Shown one piece after another: positions 38,096-47,389 of a stretch of 64,000 nt of DNA. The stretch is from contig BJOX01000296.1 of the NCBI GenBank assembly GCA_009731375.1, positions 560,212 to 624,211 of the forward strand, given 5' to 3'. The position numbers were made by a program, and so were the translations under genes. Under the pieces are notes generated by a model. The model ran no database searches and was not told the origin of the DNA. It saw only the letters and a list, made by a program, of their open reading frames with translations. Numbering within the stretch: the first letter of the stretch is position 1; each line of letters starts with the position of its first letter. The stretch comes from Paulinella micropora. Its lineage: Eukaryota; Cercozoa; Imbricatea; Euglyphida.

Positions 38096-38454
38096 GGCTG
38101 ACTATAAATATCAGCGGATTATTTTTCTAAGCAATGATTTTGCTGGAGGAAGCAAAACATTTAATAAAAATATTCAAATGTCGTTCACACCCACCAAAAT
38201 GAATGTTAAGTTTATCCACTATATGAACGACCAGACAGACAAAAACCAGAATTCTTTACATGGATAGAATTGGAATTATTGGAACATTTGCGGATAGCAC
38301 CACAGCAAACATTTCAAATCTCGGGTATAATTTGGGTGTTGTCGGATGGACTGACGGACAATATACATTTAAAGTCCTTGAAACCGACAGCGGAAATATT
38401 GACACAGGAAATTTAGCGGGAAGAATTGTTGTATGCCTAGAATTCGTAGGCTGA
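38094..38454 (+). CDS. PLV small structural-like protein, frame break
   Basis: Begins MADYKYQRIIFLSNDFAGGS and continues as a beta-rich sequence with FNKNIQMSFTPTKMNVKFI. The frame is lost near 38240-38260 and resumes at GIIGTFADSTTANISN to a TGA at 38452-38454. About 120 residues in total. The beta-rich composition and place between fibre and ATPase suggest a minor virion protein; no family assigned. The TGA is fused with boundary hairpin h4. Confidence 0.6.
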
Positions 38455-38488
38455 TATTTGTTTCAGACTACGTCTTCAACAAACATCG
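38453..38488 (+). terminator. PLV boundary hairpin h4
   Basis: GATATTTGTTTCAGAC-TAC-GTCTTCAACAAACATC followed by G; nearly the same as h8 and the outer part of h10. Confidence 0.85.
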
Positions 38489-38521
38489 ACAACCGATTTA
38501 ATTTAAGCAATAAAGAAAAAA

Positions 38522-38575
38522 CGATGTTTTAGAATAAGAGAGAGTGCGGAGCACGAATCGCAATTCTAAAATATC
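38522..38575 (+). promoter_or_regulatory. PLV boundary hairpin h5 (5' of ATPase)
   Basis: CGATGTTTTAGAAT...ATTCTAAAATATC with inner GTGCGGAGCAC. The ATPase ATG starts one base after it (ATATCAATG), so the hairpin would lie in the 5' leader. Confidence 0.85.
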
Positions 38576-38576
38576 A

Positions 38577-39361
38577 ATGCAAAAAATCAATAATGTCAAG
38601 GTGAAGCCAGTAAAACAAGAGGGTGATGGAAATAAAAAAGCAAAAGGTTATAAATTATTCAATGAGCCGTATGCTAACATATTTTTGCTAGCCCGTAAGA
38701 AGAGCGGAAAAACAACAGCACTCTTTGAAATACTGAAACGGACTACAGATAGAAAAACCCGCATTGTCATTATTGCTTCAACGATACACAAGGACAGAAC
38801 AGAGGCAACCCGATGGCAATATATACTTTTCTTAAGTCAGATGGTGTAAATGTCATTGATTATGAGTTAGACAAACTGAACAGACATGACGAGCAACACG
38901 AAGGAGAAGTAAAACAAGACAAAGAAGAAATAGAGAAGCCACAATTTTTATACTTTGGAAAAGAAAAAAAAAAGAAAACTACAAAACAAAAAGAACGACC
39001 TAGCAAGTATATTTCTCCAGAGGTTGTTTTTGTTTTGGATGATTTAGGAAGTGGATTAAGAGACAAGTCCGTAAGTGATTTGTTAAAAAAGAACAGACAC
39101 TATAAAAGTAAGGTTATTATGTCTAGTCAGTATTTGAACGACCTACGGCCAGAAGCCATTAAGCAGTTAGATTATTTATTAATCTTTCCGGGGCAATCTC
39201 AGGACAAAATGGAACTCGTGTATAAACACTTAGACTTATCTTTTGACTTTGATTACTTTCTTCAAAAGTATCACGAAGCAACAAAGGAGAGATTTAATTT
39301 TCTTTATGTCTCAAGTGTTGATGATGAGTTAAGAAAAAATTTTGCCTATCGCATGCGATAG
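38577..39361 (+). CDS. PLV genome-packaging ATPase (FtsK/HerA, A32-like), frame break
   Basis: Motor that would pump DNA into the capsid. ATG 38577 follows hairpin h5. Walker A is ANIFLLARKKSGKTTALFEI (GKTT), followed by RIVIIASTIHKD. The frame is lost at about 38813-38820 (one base missing in CAATATAT) and resumes IYTFLKSDGVNVIDYELD. Walker B is EVVFVLDDLGSGL, with a downstream sensor-like KVIMSSQYLNDLRPEA. About 261 residues in all, normal for PLV ATPases. A Lys-rich insert (KKKKTTKQKERPSK) lies before Walker B. The 3' end shows a 21-bp repeat and an 18-bp palindrome at the stop. Confidence 0.87.
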
Positions 39362-39405
39362 GCTATTAGAGATTTACAATCTCCAAAAATTTTGCTTATC
39401 GCATG
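39335..39405 (+). repeat. Duplicated 3' end of ATPase gene
   Basis: AAAAATTTTGCCTATCGCATG at 39335 recurs as AAAAATTTTGCTTATCGCATG at 39385. CCTATCGCATGCGATAGG is a perfect palindrome spanning the stop codon. Confidence 0.8.
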
Positions 39406-39412
39406 AAATAAT

Positions 39413-39458
39413 GATATTTTTGATGTTTTGTTCTGACTGCTGTCATCACAAAACATCG
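39413..39458 (+). terminator. PLV boundary hairpin h6
   Basis: TGATATTTTT then GATGTTTTGTTCTGAC-TGCT-GTCATCACAAAACATC. The 5' GATATTT is present, but the paired stem is the inner GATGTTTTGT/ACAAAACATC. Confidence 0.75.
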
Positions 39459-39478
39459 ATGACCATTAAAGCAAAAAA

Positions 39479-39514
39479 CGATGTTTGTTGAAGACGAAGT
39501 CTGAAACAAATATC
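39479..39514 (+). promoter_or_regulatory. PLV boundary hairpin h7 (reverse form)
   Basis: CGATGTTTGTTGAAGACGAAGTCTGAAACAAATATC, the reverse complement in design of h4 and h8. It is upstream of the small basic protein gene. Confidence 0.85.
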
Positions 39515-39566
39515 AATATCAAAAATAATTATTTTTTTTCTGTATTATATATTTATCTATCTTTTA

Positions 39567-39629
39567 TGGTAGTAAAAACAACTCGCGTTGAAGTCATTCC
39601 AACAATCGGCAAACGAACTATTAACTAAA
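39567..39629 (+). CDS. Short upstream ORF, 20 residues
   Basis: ATG 39567 starts MVVKTTRVEVIPTIGKRTIN, stopping 8 bp before the next ATG. It may be a real micro-protein or a decayed gene start. Nothing else supports it. Confidence 0.3.
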
Positions 39630-39637
39630 GCACAAAC

Positions 39638-39892
39638 ATGGCTGGAGGCAAAAAGAAGTCTGGTCGCAAGAAGAAGCAAGGAGGCAAGGGACAAGCAGGT
39701 GGTAAAATCAACTGGCAAAAAGTTGGGAAAACGGTCTTTGCCGTTGATAAATTTCTTCGCGGTAATAAGTTAATCTCAAGGACTGCGGGAGCATTAAGTA
39801 GTGTCGGGGTGCCTTACGCAGGTAGTGTTGGTGCTGTAGCATCAAGACTGGGGTATGGTAAGCAGAGAGGACGCGGTGCCTTGAAGTTTTAA
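39638..39892 (+). CDS. PLV small basic virion-type protein
   Basis: 84 residues. A very basic N-terminus (MAGGKKKSGRKKKQGGKG) is followed by INWQKVGKTVFAVDKFL and an Ala/Gly/Ser-rich amphipathic part (SRTAGALSSVGVPYAG), ending RGRGALKF. It resembles in size and composition adenovirus core or cement peptides that bind DNA or membranes and mature by the viral protease. The downstream protease gene fits that idea. The role is inferred only. A boundary hairpin (h8) follows its TAA. Confidence 0.65.
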   Translation: MAGGKKKSGRKKKQGGKGQAGGKINWQKVGKTVFAVDKFLRGNKLISRTAGALSSVGVPYAGSVGAVASRLGYGKQRGRGALKF

Positions 39893-39894
39893 AT

Positions 39895-39930
39895 GATATT
39901 TGTTTCAGACTACGTCTTCAACAAACATCG
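39895..39930 (+). terminator. PLV boundary hairpin h8
   Basis: Same 36-bp sequence as h4, directly after TAA-ATGATATTT. Confidence 0.85.
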
Positions 39931-39962
39931 AAACCCAGTTTATTTTCCGGAAAAAGAAGAAA

Positions 39963-40053
39963 CGATGTTTTAGAATAAGTGAGAGTGCGACAGCACGACC
40001 ATCTCGTAGAGTGATTACGCCCTTCGGGCAGTAAAACGCAATTCTAAAATATC
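39963..40053 (+). promoter_or_regulatory. PLV boundary hairpin h9 (long form)
   Basis: CGATGTTTTAGAAT...ATTCTAAAATATC with an added inner stem-loop GCCCTTCGGGC, 29 bp upstream of the protease ATG. Confidence 0.8.
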
Positions 40054-40082
40054 AAGGAAATATTTTTTGTTTAAAATATACG

Positions 40083-41705
40083 ATGGTTGCTAAAACCAAA
40101 AAAACAAAGAAACAGAAATTAAGACCCCCGCGGGTTTATAGGAATAAAAGCGGGAAGCCGTATATTATCCAGAAGGGTAAAAAATATTATCTTAATTTTG
40201 GTAAAAAGACAAATGATATGAGCACACTTCAAATTGTTAAATTTTTTATGAAATACTTGAGCAGACCAAAATCAAAGCGAGCACCTAAGCCAAAAGAAGA
40301 CTTAAGAAAAGTCCAGAGTTTGTCGGAGATTGAGCAAAATACTAGAACTGCCATTAATGACCACTTAGACAAACTCAGAAAGGAGAAATACGAAAAGATT
40401 GATGAGATAGACCAAAAAGAGGAAAAAGCACGAGTTGATGCTGAAGAAGAAAAGAAGAGGCTAGAAAGAAAAATCCAATCCGATGCTAAGGAACTAAAAG
40501 AAACAATGGATAGGGAACATAAAAGACAACTGGCGGAGATTAAGGAAAGACAGGAAGAAAAGGATAGGAAACAGAAGAAGGAACAACGACTTATTCAGGA
40601 ACTACAGGCAGAACGACGACATAGACAGGGTTTATTGATGGCTCCAGTAGCCCCGCCTATGATAAAACCGCCACCGCCACCGCCACAAGGACGACCGCCA
40701 AGGAAAACGAGAGGAGTTATTGTAAAGGATGCGGAAGAAGAGGAGAAACATAAACAAACAAAACGGGAAAAAATAATTGATGGTATGTTTGCTGAGACTA
40801 TTAGAAAGAAACGGCGAAATGTGCAACCTACTAATGAAAAGATTATCCAAAAACTAAGATTTATTGGGCATGTTATCCCTGACATAAAAACATCAAGAGG
40901 TGGAAAAATAAACTATTCTGAAATGTTAAAACAATGGCTATACAAAAGTCCAATTATAACTGACCAAGTGTTGAATTCACAACAAGCATGGGTTGAATTT
41001 GATTTATGGAGAGAAGGTGCGGTAGCAAAAAAGAAAGAAAAAGTAGATAAAGCCAAGGAGAACAAAGAAGAACAAGACAATAAAGAAGAACAAGTCAATA
41101 AAGAACAAGAAGAAAAAGATCAACCTATCATACAAGAGCCTGAAGATGCGCAAGCAAATATGACTGAAGCAGAAACCGAACCAGAATCAGATGCGGTAGG
41201 AATTGGTAAAGTCGGAAAAGGTTTAATGACTAGTGAAATCAACGACATAATGAAAAAACGCGACTGGTATTTAGGAACAATTGCGAGTGATGAAATATAT
41301 AAATTAAATCCAGAAAAAAGAAGGGAATACGGATTTATTATGAATACTGACCCGAGCAATAAAAAAGGACAACACTGGATGGCTATATGGGTAAGTCTAA
41401 ATAAAGATAGGAGTGTTGAAGTGTATGACCCGCTAGCAGAATATCAACCGACTGAAGACTTTCAACAACAAATGAAAAGACTAATTGAGAGAAGTAATCC
41501 TGATAGTTATTTGTTAATGAAAGTTAATCAAGTTAAACAACAATCTGATACGAGCGACACATGTGGATGGCACTCAATGCGGTTTCTTTTAGAGCGAGCA
41601 AAAGGAGTGCGATTTAAATTTGCTAGTGGCTATACAGACTTAAAAGAAGACGAAGCGGAAAAATTAAAAGCACAGAATGGGTATGGATTTGACACCTTTT
41701 TGTAA
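40083..41705 (+). CDS. PLV cysteine protease (adenain/Ulp1-like) with long N-terminal extension
   Basis: 540 residues. Residues 1-60 are basic (KTKKTKKQKLRPPRVYRNKS). Residues ~85-190 form a long charged coiled coil. A Pro-rich linker (PPPPPPQGRPPRKTRG) follows at about 200, and a Gln/Glu/Lys-rich segment at ~320-370. The protease domain is residues ~375-540. The catalytic triad is readable: His in KGQHWMAIWVSL, Asp in VEVYDPLAEY, Cys in SDTCGWHSMRFLL. The family matures capsid proteins in adenoviruses and Polintons. It is unusually long; the PLV enzymes are often only the C-terminal part, so this looks like a fusion to a structural or DNA-binding module. Confidence 0.85.
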   Translation: MVAKTKKTKKQKLRPPRVYRNKSGKPYIIQKGKKYYLNFGKKTNDMSTLQIVKFFMKYLSRPKSKRAPKPKEDLRKVQSLSEIEQNTRTAINDHLDKLRKEKYEKIDEIDQKEEKARVDAEEEKKRLERKIQSDAKELKETMDREHKRQLAEIKERQEEKDRKQKKEQRLIQELQAERRHRQGLLMAPVAPPMIKPPPPPPQGRPPRKTRGVIVKDAEEEEKHKQTKREKIIDGMFAETIRKKRRNVQPTNEKIIQKLRFIGHVIPDIKTSRGGKINYSEMLKQWLYKSPIITDQVLNSQQAWVEFDLWREGAVAKKKEKVDKAKENKEEQDNKEEQVNKEQEEKDQPIIQEPEDAQANMTEAETEPESDAVGIGKVGKGLMTSEINDIMKKRDWYLGTIASDEIYKLNPEKRREYGFIMNTDPSNKKGQHWMAIWVSLNKDRSVEVYDPLAEYQPTEDFQQQMKRLIERSNPDSYLLMKVNQVKQQSDTSDTCGWHSMRFLLERAKGVRFKFASGYTDLKEDEAEKLKAQNGYGFDTFL

Positions 41706-41718
41706 AAGATATTTATTT

Positions 41719-41778
41719 GATATTTGTTTCAGACCCGATTCGACTTCGTCGAATCTACAACGTCTTCAACAAACATCG
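41719..41778 (+). terminator. PLV boundary hairpin h10
   Basis: GATATTTGTTTCAGAC...GTCTTCAACAAACATCG with an inserted inner hairpin GATTCGACTTCGTCGAATC. Confidence 0.85.
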
Positions 41779-41838
41779 GGGGCTACGCACTTTTAAGGAT
41801 TACAATAAGCATTAATTTTTTTTTTGAAAAAGAAAAAA

Positions 41839-41893
41839 CGATGTTTTAGAATAAAAGAGAGTGCGACAGCACGAATCGCAATTCTAAAATATC
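41839..41893 (+). promoter_or_regulatory. PLV boundary hairpin h11 (5' of penton gene)
   Basis: CGATGTTTTAGAAT...ATTCTAAAATATC, one base before the ATG at 41895; near-identical to h5. Confidence 0.87.
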
Positions 41894-41894
41894 A

Positions 41895-43788
41895 ATGGAG
41901 TACAAAGGCGGTCGTTCAAGTTCTATTTACTATATCAACAGCAAAAACAGAATAACGGGGACAGACAGCGACTTTACACACGAAGTCAATATGAAGGGTC
42001 TAGACAATCCCACACATTGTAAAATTCTTCATATCTATGTGCCGAAGTCGTATTACTCTGTGGCTTCACCATATAATACTTTTACATTATCCGAAGACGG
42101 GTATGAGGCTTTAATTACGATACCTGAGGGAAACTACACAATGAACAACTTAAAAAATAAACTATCTGAGATACTGACGGCAGAAAGTCCGAAGGACTAT
42201 ACTTATGTTGTCTCAAGCAACAATACAAACACAGAAGCGGAGGATGGTAAATTAACATTCAGTGTGTCAAATAACGGAGGTATTCAACCGCGGTTTATAT
42301 TTGATGGTGATACACGTATTCATGAGGTAATGGGTTTTGATAGAAATTCAACATATTTCTGTGCTAATGATTTTATTAAATCGCCAAATGTAATTATTCT
42401 AACTGGTGAAAAAACTTTGTATCTTCAATCTGATTTGGTGAATGAAGGTGATAATCATGTGCTACAAGAAATATACACAGCCAACGAAATTCCTTTTGGT
42501 TCTGTCATTTATGATGGAAGCGGGTCTGAGTATGGTAAAACATTGTCCGCTAATTCAAACAACGTATTCAGGTTTTACTTGACGGACGAAAACGACCAAG
42601 CAATAAATCTTAATGGTTTGGGTATCGTTATGACATTATTGGTTTATCGTGAAACTAATTANNNNNNNNNNNNNNNNNNNNNNNNNNNNNNNNNNNNNNN
42701 NNNNNNNNNNNNNNNNNNNNNNNNNNNNNNNNNNNNNNNNNNNNNNNNNNNNNNNNNNNNNNNNNNNNNNNNNNNNNNNNNNNNNNNNNNNNNNNNNNNN
42801 NNNNNNNNNNNNNNNNNNNNNNNNNNNNNNNNNNNNNNNNNNNNNNNNNNNNNNNNNNNNNNNNNNNNNNNNNNNNNNNNNNNNNNNNNNNNNNNNNNNN
42901 NNNNNNNNNNNNNNNNNNNNNNNNNNNNNNNNNNNNNNNNNNNNNNNNNNNNNNNNNNNNNNNNNNNNNNNNNNNNNNNNNNNNNNNNNNNNNNNNNNNN
43001 NNNNNNNNNNNNNNNNNNNNNNNNNNNNNNNNNNNNNNNNNNNNNNNNNNNNNNNNNNNNNNNNNNNNNNNNNNNNNNNNNNNNNNNNNNNNNNNNNNNN
43101 NNNNNNNNNNNNNNNNNNNNNNNNNNNNNNNNNNNNNNNNNNNNNNNNNNNNNNNNNNNNNNNNNNNNNNNNNNNNNNNNNNNNNNNNNNNNNNNNNNNN
43201 NNNNNNNNNGGAAACTACACAATGAACAACTTAAAAAATAAACTATCTGAGATACTGACGGCAGAAAGTCCGAAGGACTATACTTATGTTGTCTCAAGCA
43301 ACAATACAAACACAGAAGCGGAGGATGGTAAATTAACATTCAGTGTGTCAAATAACGGAGGTATTCAACCGCGGTTTATATTTGATGGTGATACACGTAT
43401 TCATGAGGTAATGGGTTTTGATAGAAATTCAACATATTTCTGTGCTAATGATTTTATTAAATCGCCAAATGTAATTATTCTAACTGGTGAAAAAACTTTG
43501 TATCTTCAATCTGATTTGGTGAATGAAGGTGATAATCATGTGCTACAAGAAATATACACAGCCAACGAAATTCCTTTTGGTTCTGTCATTTATGATGGAA
43601 GCGGGTCTGAGTATGGTAAAACATTGTCCGCTAATTCAAACAATGTATTCAGGTTTTACTTGACGGACGAAAACGACCAAGCAATAAATCTTAATGGTTT
43701 GGGTATCGTTATGACATTATTGGTTTATCGTGAAACTAATTATTTTAGTTTATTTAATTCATTCTTCAATTTGTTAAAGGATAGATAA
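41895..43788 (+). CDS. PLV penton-like minor capsid protein, split by a probably false gap
   Basis: Likely pentameric vertex protein with a single jelly roll. It starts MEYKGGRSSSIYYINSKNRI and has the family look of an N-terminal YYINSKNR block, IYVPKSYYSV, and GNYTMNNLKNKLSEIL. The sequence runs to an N gap (42662-43209). After the gap, 43210-43742 repeats 42129-42661 with one clear difference, then the gene ends in YRETNYFSLFNSFFNLLKDR. Removing the repeat gives about 270 residues, the usual size, so an assembly duplication is more likely than a gene duplication. It lies upstream of MCP. Confidence 0.82.
42662..43209. other. Assembly gap inside the PLV penton gene
   Basis: 548 Ns. The 533 bases before it and after it are the same sequence, so it probably marks a false duplication. 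Confidence 0.85.
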
Positions 43789-43873
43789 AGATATTTATTT
43801 TAATTATTTATTTTTTCTATAAATATATTCTTGTGAATTAGTTAATTTACACCACTTCAAAAACAAAACAAAA

Positions 43874-45433
43874 ATGCCGTCTCAAGTTGGATATGGTCAG
43901 GAATTAGACCATCAACCAAAAGAACTACTAAAAGGAAAATACGAATTAAACAAACTTACAAGTCGTGAAGGCTCTGGTAATATTACTCTCACCACAGCGG
44001 GAGGTAATGAAAGCACCTTTGAAATCCCTACCCGCCCGCTGAACCTTACCCGTAGTGTGTTGCGATTTACTTACACTCCACGGAACCCCGGTCAGAACAA
44101 TGCTAATCGTATCTTCATGGATCGTCTAAGTATGATTAGGAGTATTGAATTACGAAGCCGAAGCGGGCAGTATCTGGGAAATTATACCAAGATGATTTGG
44201 AAACCCGAAATCAGTTATGATAAGTATATGTCTTTGGAGAGCCATGGTGGGGGTGTTTCTAGCGGTGCGTTGCTTCAGAAGTGTAATGTGCTTAATGATG
44301 CTACTTTGAATATTGCTTCAAGACATTTTCAACCCGCGGGCGCTGGTGCTACTGTAGTTGCTGGTGCAGCCACTTTCGGAAACATTCAGATTACTGCAAC
44401 TAATGCGGGAGATGTGAGTGGTGCTATAATTAACTCTATTAACGCTGTCGGTAATAGTGTCAAGACATTGGTAAATCTCCCATCAATGAGTGCTCGTCGT
44501 CATGATGACCTTTTGAATAGTTTTAACGGAGTAGGAGGTTCATTTGTTAATGTCGCTTACGAGGAGGCGAAGTATTTTGAAGTTGGAACAATTCAGGCAG
44601 GTGCTGATGCCGTCAATACTGCGAATGACACACCTGTTATCAATGTTAAATTACCTTTGGGAATGATTTTTGGAACTATTTTTGAAATTGATAAAACACT
44701 TGGTTTTAATGAAATTATGGATATGCGGATTGTATGGGAAGGAACTAGTAGAACTATGTTTATGGGAACCAGTGCCACTAACATTGCTGAAGGTGCCGCA
44801 ATCGGGGCAACTGGTGCTGTTGTTTCAAATTTGAATTTGTTTCTCGCGGTTGAAACAGACCCAAATGTCATCCTTGGTGTCCAAAGCAAAATCGCTGGTG
44901 AAGGGTTTAGATTTACTATTGAATATCCTATCTCGTGGAAGCACAACCTTGGAAGTACAAGTCAGAACTTTGTGGTAAAAATGAATAGGTCGCAGGGTGA
45001 AAGAATTCGTCGTATCTATACATCCGCTTTTCATAATTCAGAAAGTTCTTATACTTCTTTTGATAATGACCACAGAAACGACACTAAAATTAGAAGTTAT
45101 TATACTACTATCGATGGTAGCAGAATGCAACAATTTGACATTGATACTTCTGATAATGAAGACTATATGATTTTGAAGGATAAGTTGAAGGGAAGTGCCA
45201 TCCTAAACACCGATATCTATAAATACAACTGGTTTCATGTTGATTACTGGGATAACAACCGCCCACTTCACGAGAAGAATGTTGAAGGTTATGAAAAGTC
45301 TGGTCTGAGCCTTGACACCGAGCGACGATATGAGTTCGTTTCTACTACTGCGAGAAACAACCTCAATCATTACACTTTTGCCATTCTTCAACAAGATGTA
45401 ATTATAAGAGGTATTGAAATTATTAAGACGTAG
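43874..45433 (+). CDS. PLV major capsid protein (double jelly roll type)
   Basis: Intact 519-residue frame from ATG 43874, with no frame break, following the penton gene as in many PLVs. Recognisable PLV capsid blocks include an N-terminal RSVLRFTYTPRNPG, then RSIELRSRSGQYLGNY and a C-terminal series VVKMNRSQGERIRRIY, SYYTTIDGSRMQQFDID, KLKGSAILNTDIYKYNWFHV. In related proteins this series forms the second jelly roll. Trimers would build the icosahedral shell. The assignment rests on pattern memory and gene context; a structural prediction would settle it. Confidence 0.85.
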   Translation: MPSQVGYGQELDHQPKELLKGKYELNKLTSREGSGNITLTTAGGNESTFEIPTRPLNLTRSVLRFTYTPRNPGQNNANRIFMDRLSMIRSIELRSRSGQYLGNYTKMIWKPEISYDKYMSLESHGGGVSSGALLQKCNVLNDATLNIASRHFQPAGAGATVVAGAATFGNIQITATNAGDVSGAIINSINAVGNSVKTLVNLPSMSARRHDDLLNSFNGVGGSFVNVAYEEAKYFEVGTIQAGADAVNTANDTPVINVKLPLGMIFGTIFEIDKTLGFNEIMDMRIVWEGTSRTMFMGTSATNIAEGAAIGATGAVVSNLNLFLAVETDPNVILGVQSKIAGEGFRFTIEYPISWKHNLGSTSQNFVVKMNRSQGERIRRIYTSAFHNSESSYTSFDNDHRNDTKIRSYYTTIDGSRMQQFDIDTSDNEDYMILKDKLKGSAILNTDIYKYNWFHVDYWDNNRPLHEKNVEGYEKSGLSLDTERRYEFVSTTARNNLNHYTFAILQQDVIIRGIEIIKT

Positions 45434-45490
45434 AAAGATTTAGAAAATCTTTCAGCAAAAAGGTTTTGTGAAACTTTTACAAAAGTTTCA
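45433..45490 (+). terminator. Two-hairpin 3' element of the capsid gene (second hairpin family)
   Basis: GAAAGATTTAGAAAATCTTTC (45433-45453) and TGAAACTTTTACAAAAGTTTCA (45469-45490) after the MCP stop. A related ~55-bp sequence occurs on the minus strand at 51361-51418. Confidence 0.75.
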
Positions 45491-45541
45491 AAAGAATAAA
45501 GAAAAAATAAAAAAGAAAATTATTTTTTTGTTTTATATAAT

Positions 45542-46782
45542 ATGTCTCACCAGAGAAACTTAATTGCACAAAATCCAGACGGAGATTTTATAAATGTCAA
45601 AGTTGGATATGATGGTAATATTGAAACCAACAATATGAAAACCGCTTTCGGTGAAGACTAACAAGCCAACTTACGCCAGTTGTTCAGGAAATTTTTCCAT
45701 ACACCATTAATACCCGAATATGGTCATTAACTCAGACAAATGCGAGTGTTTCTTTTAATAGTAATATGGCGGAATTAAAAACTCAAGCAAACAATACTTC
45801 AACTGCTATTCTAACAAGTAAAAGAAGAATAAAATATCGGACTGGTATGGGAGTTGTTGGACGCTTTACTGCTATATGGACGACTGATGACACAAAAGAC
45901 TATTATTCTTGTGTAGGAATTGGTGAAAGTGATTTTTCAAATGGTTTCTATTTTTATAAAACTAATGTCGGGATGCGAATTCTACATGCCAAAGGAGGGG
46001 CAGCAACTTATATTCAACAAGCAAACTGGGATGACCCGTGCAATGGAACAAAAGATATGCCTGTTATTGATTGGAGTAAAGGAAATGTATTCCAAATTCA
46101 ATTTCAATATTTAGGCTTTGGTGCTATAAGGTTTTCTATTGAAAATCCTACAACGGGAGAATTTCAATTAGTCCATACTATTAAGTATGCGAATGCCAAC
46201 ACAGGTGTAAGTCTAAGAAACACTACTTTACCATTTACCGCACTAATGAGGAATGATGCTTCTACCGGAATTCAAACTCTTAAAACAGCAAGTGTTGGAT
46301 TATTTATTGAAGGAAGTAATACAATAAACACAAGTATAACAAACGAAGTGGAAGGAAGTAAAGCAGCAAACACAACTGAAAGCCCTATTATTAGTATCAG
46401 GAATGAAGCAACATTTGATGCGGGCGGTGCTAATTTAACAAATTATTCAAATGTTTATCCCACTTTGATAAGTATTACGAATGAAGATACTAAGTCAAAT
46501 GTTGTCAGAATGGTATTAAATGGAACACTAACTGGAGCAGGCTTTGCAGATGTTGATTCTAAGTATTCGATTGTAGATACTGACACAAAGGCGAGTGCTA
46601 TCGCAAACGGAACAACAATTTTTAAACTATATGTAAATAGTGCTTCAACTCAACAAATCAATCTTAGAAGTTATGATATATACCTATCACCGAGTGATGT
46701 ATTGACTTTTACACAGAAGTCTGTCTCTGCTGGTGGAGGAGGAAATATCAATATTATTGCTAACTTCGTAGAGGATCAGTGA
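45542..46782 (+). CDS. PLV virion-type beta-rich protein, frame break
   Basis: From ATG 45542 it reads MSHQRNLIAQNPDGDFINVK to about 45659. After loss of one base it continues as a second frame (LTPVVQEIFPYTINTRIW, then the long frame from 45766), about 413 residues in all. The NPVVQ-like block followed by RTGMGVVGRFTAIW, GIGESDFSNGFYF and Thr/Asn-rich beta sequence resembles adhesin or receptor-binding proteins found in algal viruses. It sits directly after MCP, so a surface role is inferred; no certain family. Confidence 0.65.
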
Positions 46783-46800
46783 TACCGAAAGCAAAAAAAA

Positions 46801-47268
46801 TTAATTGAATAAAATATCAATGATTAAATAATTTTTTATGTCATCCACATTTTGGCACCACTGCTGTTGAACTAACCATTCAAGGTATGGTTTATCAATT
46901 TTGGCTACATCTTCAATGTTTTTGTGTGCATATTTTCCATATTGAAGAACAACATCTTTCTTTAATATACATCCTTCTTCTGTACATGTAGCATTCGCTA
47001 TTTCTTCGCCAACATTAGCCTTTATTTCGGTAATTCCAGTCTCTCTCACAACAAGATCTGTTTCCTTAAAAGGAGTGCTTTGTTCCTCCATCATTTTTTC
47101 TAATGTGGCCTCCAATGGAATAACTACTTTCACATTGTCATCGCGGGGTTTGTATTGCTCATAGAAAGAAACAATGTCAGGCTTAGTCCATTTAATTGTT
47201 GGCATTTTGACATTACTATCAAGGTTCCATTTTTAAATTTCATTCAAGTAGTCTTGTTTGGTGCTCAT
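46801..47268 (-). CDS. PLV FGKYKG-type (exonuclease X C-terminal/DUF3820-like) protein A
   Basis: The clear frame starts at ATG 47205 (134 aa, MPTIKWTKPDIVSFYEQYKP). An upstream ATG at 47268, directly after hairpin h13 (AAATATC-ATG), is in frame but meets a TAA after 11 codons (STKQDYLNEI), so the 5' part may be broken by one substitution. The C-terminus (LQYGKYAHKNIEDVAKIDKP, then YLEWLVQQQWC) matches the small fold found at the end of exonuclease X and in DUF3820 proteins, thought to bind nucleic acid. Paralogue of the gene at 47417. Confidence 0.7.
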
Positions 47269-47345
47269 GATATTTTAGAATTGCGCTTCGTGCTATGCAC
47301 TCTCGCTATGGATTCAACTTGTTGAATCTATATTCTAAAACATCG
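47269..47345 (-). promoter_or_regulatory. PLV boundary hairpin h13 (5' side of gene A)
   Basis: On the minus strand CGATGTTTTAGAAT...ATTCTAAAATATC followed at once by ATG; inner GATTCAAC/GTTGAATC stem as in h3. Confidence 0.85.
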
Positions 47346-47389
47346 GAAAAAATTTAAAGAAAAAATAATTAAAAGAAAGCGATGTTTTG

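Noticed and set aside
42129-43742. Duplicated penton gene segment as a real tandem duplication
   Set aside because: The two 533-bp copies are almost the same and are separated only by Ns, which fits an assembly artefact better.
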